From Polaromonas sp. (GTDB taxonomy: Bacteria; Pseudomonadota; Gammaproteobacteria; Burkholderiales; Burkholderiaceae_C), in the NCBI GenBank assembly GCA_013205645.1, contig JABMMH010000185.1:1-7156 (forward strand): 7,156 bases of DNA. The letters run 5' to 3'. This document shows, one piece after another, positions 6,526 through 7,156 of the stretch. The notes under the pieces were generated by a model, which made no database searches, was not told the DNA's origin, and saw nothing but the letters and a program-made list of their open reading frames with translations. The position numbers and the translations under genes are program-made. Numbering within the stretch: position 1 is the first letter of the stretch; every line of letters starts with the position of its first letter.

Positions 6526-7156
6526 GTGAATTAACCGCCAGCATGACGGCCGGTGAGGTGGGCTTGCCGCCGCTGTTTTTTCGGGCGGCCGATCGCTTTC
6601 GGCTTGAGGGATGCGTGGCGGGCTTGGTCCGCGACGGCCGCAGTTTGGCGCTGTCCAGCAACCGTGAGGCCGCGTTAGACCACTACAGCCGCTTGCTGAT
6701 CGCCCGCTTGCGCGAAAGCTCGCCGCTGAGTCCACTGGAAGTCTATTTTCCGGCTGACACGGCCGCCATGTTGACGCGTTTCAATGACGTGTTGGCGGCG
6801 CAGTCGGTGCAGCAAGCCATGCAGATGCCGGGGCTTGACTCGCCGCCCCGCATCTGGATAGTGCATGACGCTGGCGCTTTGGCCGACCACGAAGTCAAGT
6901 TGTTGGCGCGTCTGGTGCAAAACTTTCCGGGCGCGAACATCCGCATCGTGTTGTTGCTAGGCACCAGCACCCAAAGCCGCAAGGTGTTTGACTCGTTTGA
7001 CAGGCGCATGTTGCGCTGGGACATTGAAGCGCCGACCGCCGAACAAGCCGAGGTCATGCTGCTCCAAGGCCGTGAAGACGGCTGCGAAGGAGCCGTTACA
7101 GCCTTGCTTAAAAAACTCGAATCACCGGCCCACGGTGCCCGCGCCACGGCTGACCC
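6522..7156 (+). CDS. Unrecognised protein, degenerate AAA/ExeA-like NTPase fold suspected (3' partial)
   Basis: I do not recognise this gene by name. It starts at an ATG overlapping the flhB stop (ATGA, 6522-6525), which implies translational coupling, and stays open for 211 codons to the right edge. No signal peptide or membrane segment is visible. The layout resembles an ExeA/AAA-type NTPase domain. There is a short strand S-L-A-L (41-44) and a helix where a P-loop would sit, but S-S-N-R-E-A-A-L replaces any G-x-x-x-x-G-K-(S/T). A Walker-B-like strand I-W-I-V-H-D-A (111-117) follows, with Ala where the catalytic acid is expected. Next come a helix, another strand I-R-I-V-L-L-L-G (140-147), and an R-R-M-L-R-W-D-I-E-A-P-T segment (161-172) like the region after the sensor in such ATPases. 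I infer a non-hydrolysing, possibly regulatory or scaffold protein tied to flagellar assembly. The coding call is firm; the fold is tentative. Confidence 0.8.
   Translation, partial: MSELTASMTAGEVGLPPLFFRAADRFRLEGCVAGLVRDGRSLALSSNREAALDHYSRLLIARLRESSPLSPLEVYFPADTAAMLTRFNDVLAAQSVQQAMQMPGLDSPPRIWIVHDAGALADHEVKLLARLVQNFPGANIRIVLLLGTSTQSRKVFDSFDRRMLRWDIEAPTAEQAEVMLLQGREDGCEGAVTALLKKLESPAHGARATAD

Overview
The window is one dense, single-strand (+) stretch of a flagellar biogenesis operon. In order it holds fliK (5' end cut off), fliL, fliM, fliN, fliO, fliP, fliQ, fliR and flhB, followed by an unrecognised gene cut off by the right edge. Every product from fliK to flhB is recognisable from family-specific motifs. 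The fliLMNOPQR order with flhB directly behind fliR, the fairly high G+C content and the style of the proteins suggest a motile proteobacterium. I lean towards Betaproteobacteria (Burkholderiales, perhaps Comamonadaceae-like), but this is inference from gene order and sequence style, not from a search.

Layout: 2-1222 is fliK (hook-length ruler and substrate-specificity switch). 1265-1870 is fliL (stator-associated membrane protein). 1917-2906 is fliM and 2924-3232 is fliN (C-ring switch). 3235-3534 is fliO, 3524-4273 fliP, 4286-4555 fliQ and 4558-5328 fliR (type III export gate and its assembly factor). 5365-6525 is flhB (export switch). 6522 to the edge is a partial gene whose product looks like an AAA/ExeA-type NTPase domain that has lost its nucleotide-binding motifs. 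Gaps are at most 46 bases and several genes overlap or nearly touch, so the set is probably co-transcribed and translationally coupled. No convincing promoter, terminator, RNA gene, mobile element or CRISPR array is visible, and no stretch over 300 bases lacks a gene.

How the genes work together: FliP, FliQ and FliR form the export channel core with help from FliO. FlhB sits on that core and controls what is exported. FliK measures the hook and signals FlhB to change from rod/hook to filament substrates. FliM and FliN build the cytoplasmic switch ring that reverses rotation, and FliL supports the stators.

This is mostly an ordinary core flagellar locus, and I do not see a wholly new system. 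The points most worth a second look are the degenerate NTPase-like gene overlapping the end of flhB, the NPEH in place of NPTH at the FlhB autocleavage site, the diverged CheY-binding peptide of FliM, an internal repeat in the FliK N-terminal region, and a 14-codon mini-ORF that could couple fliR to flhB translation.
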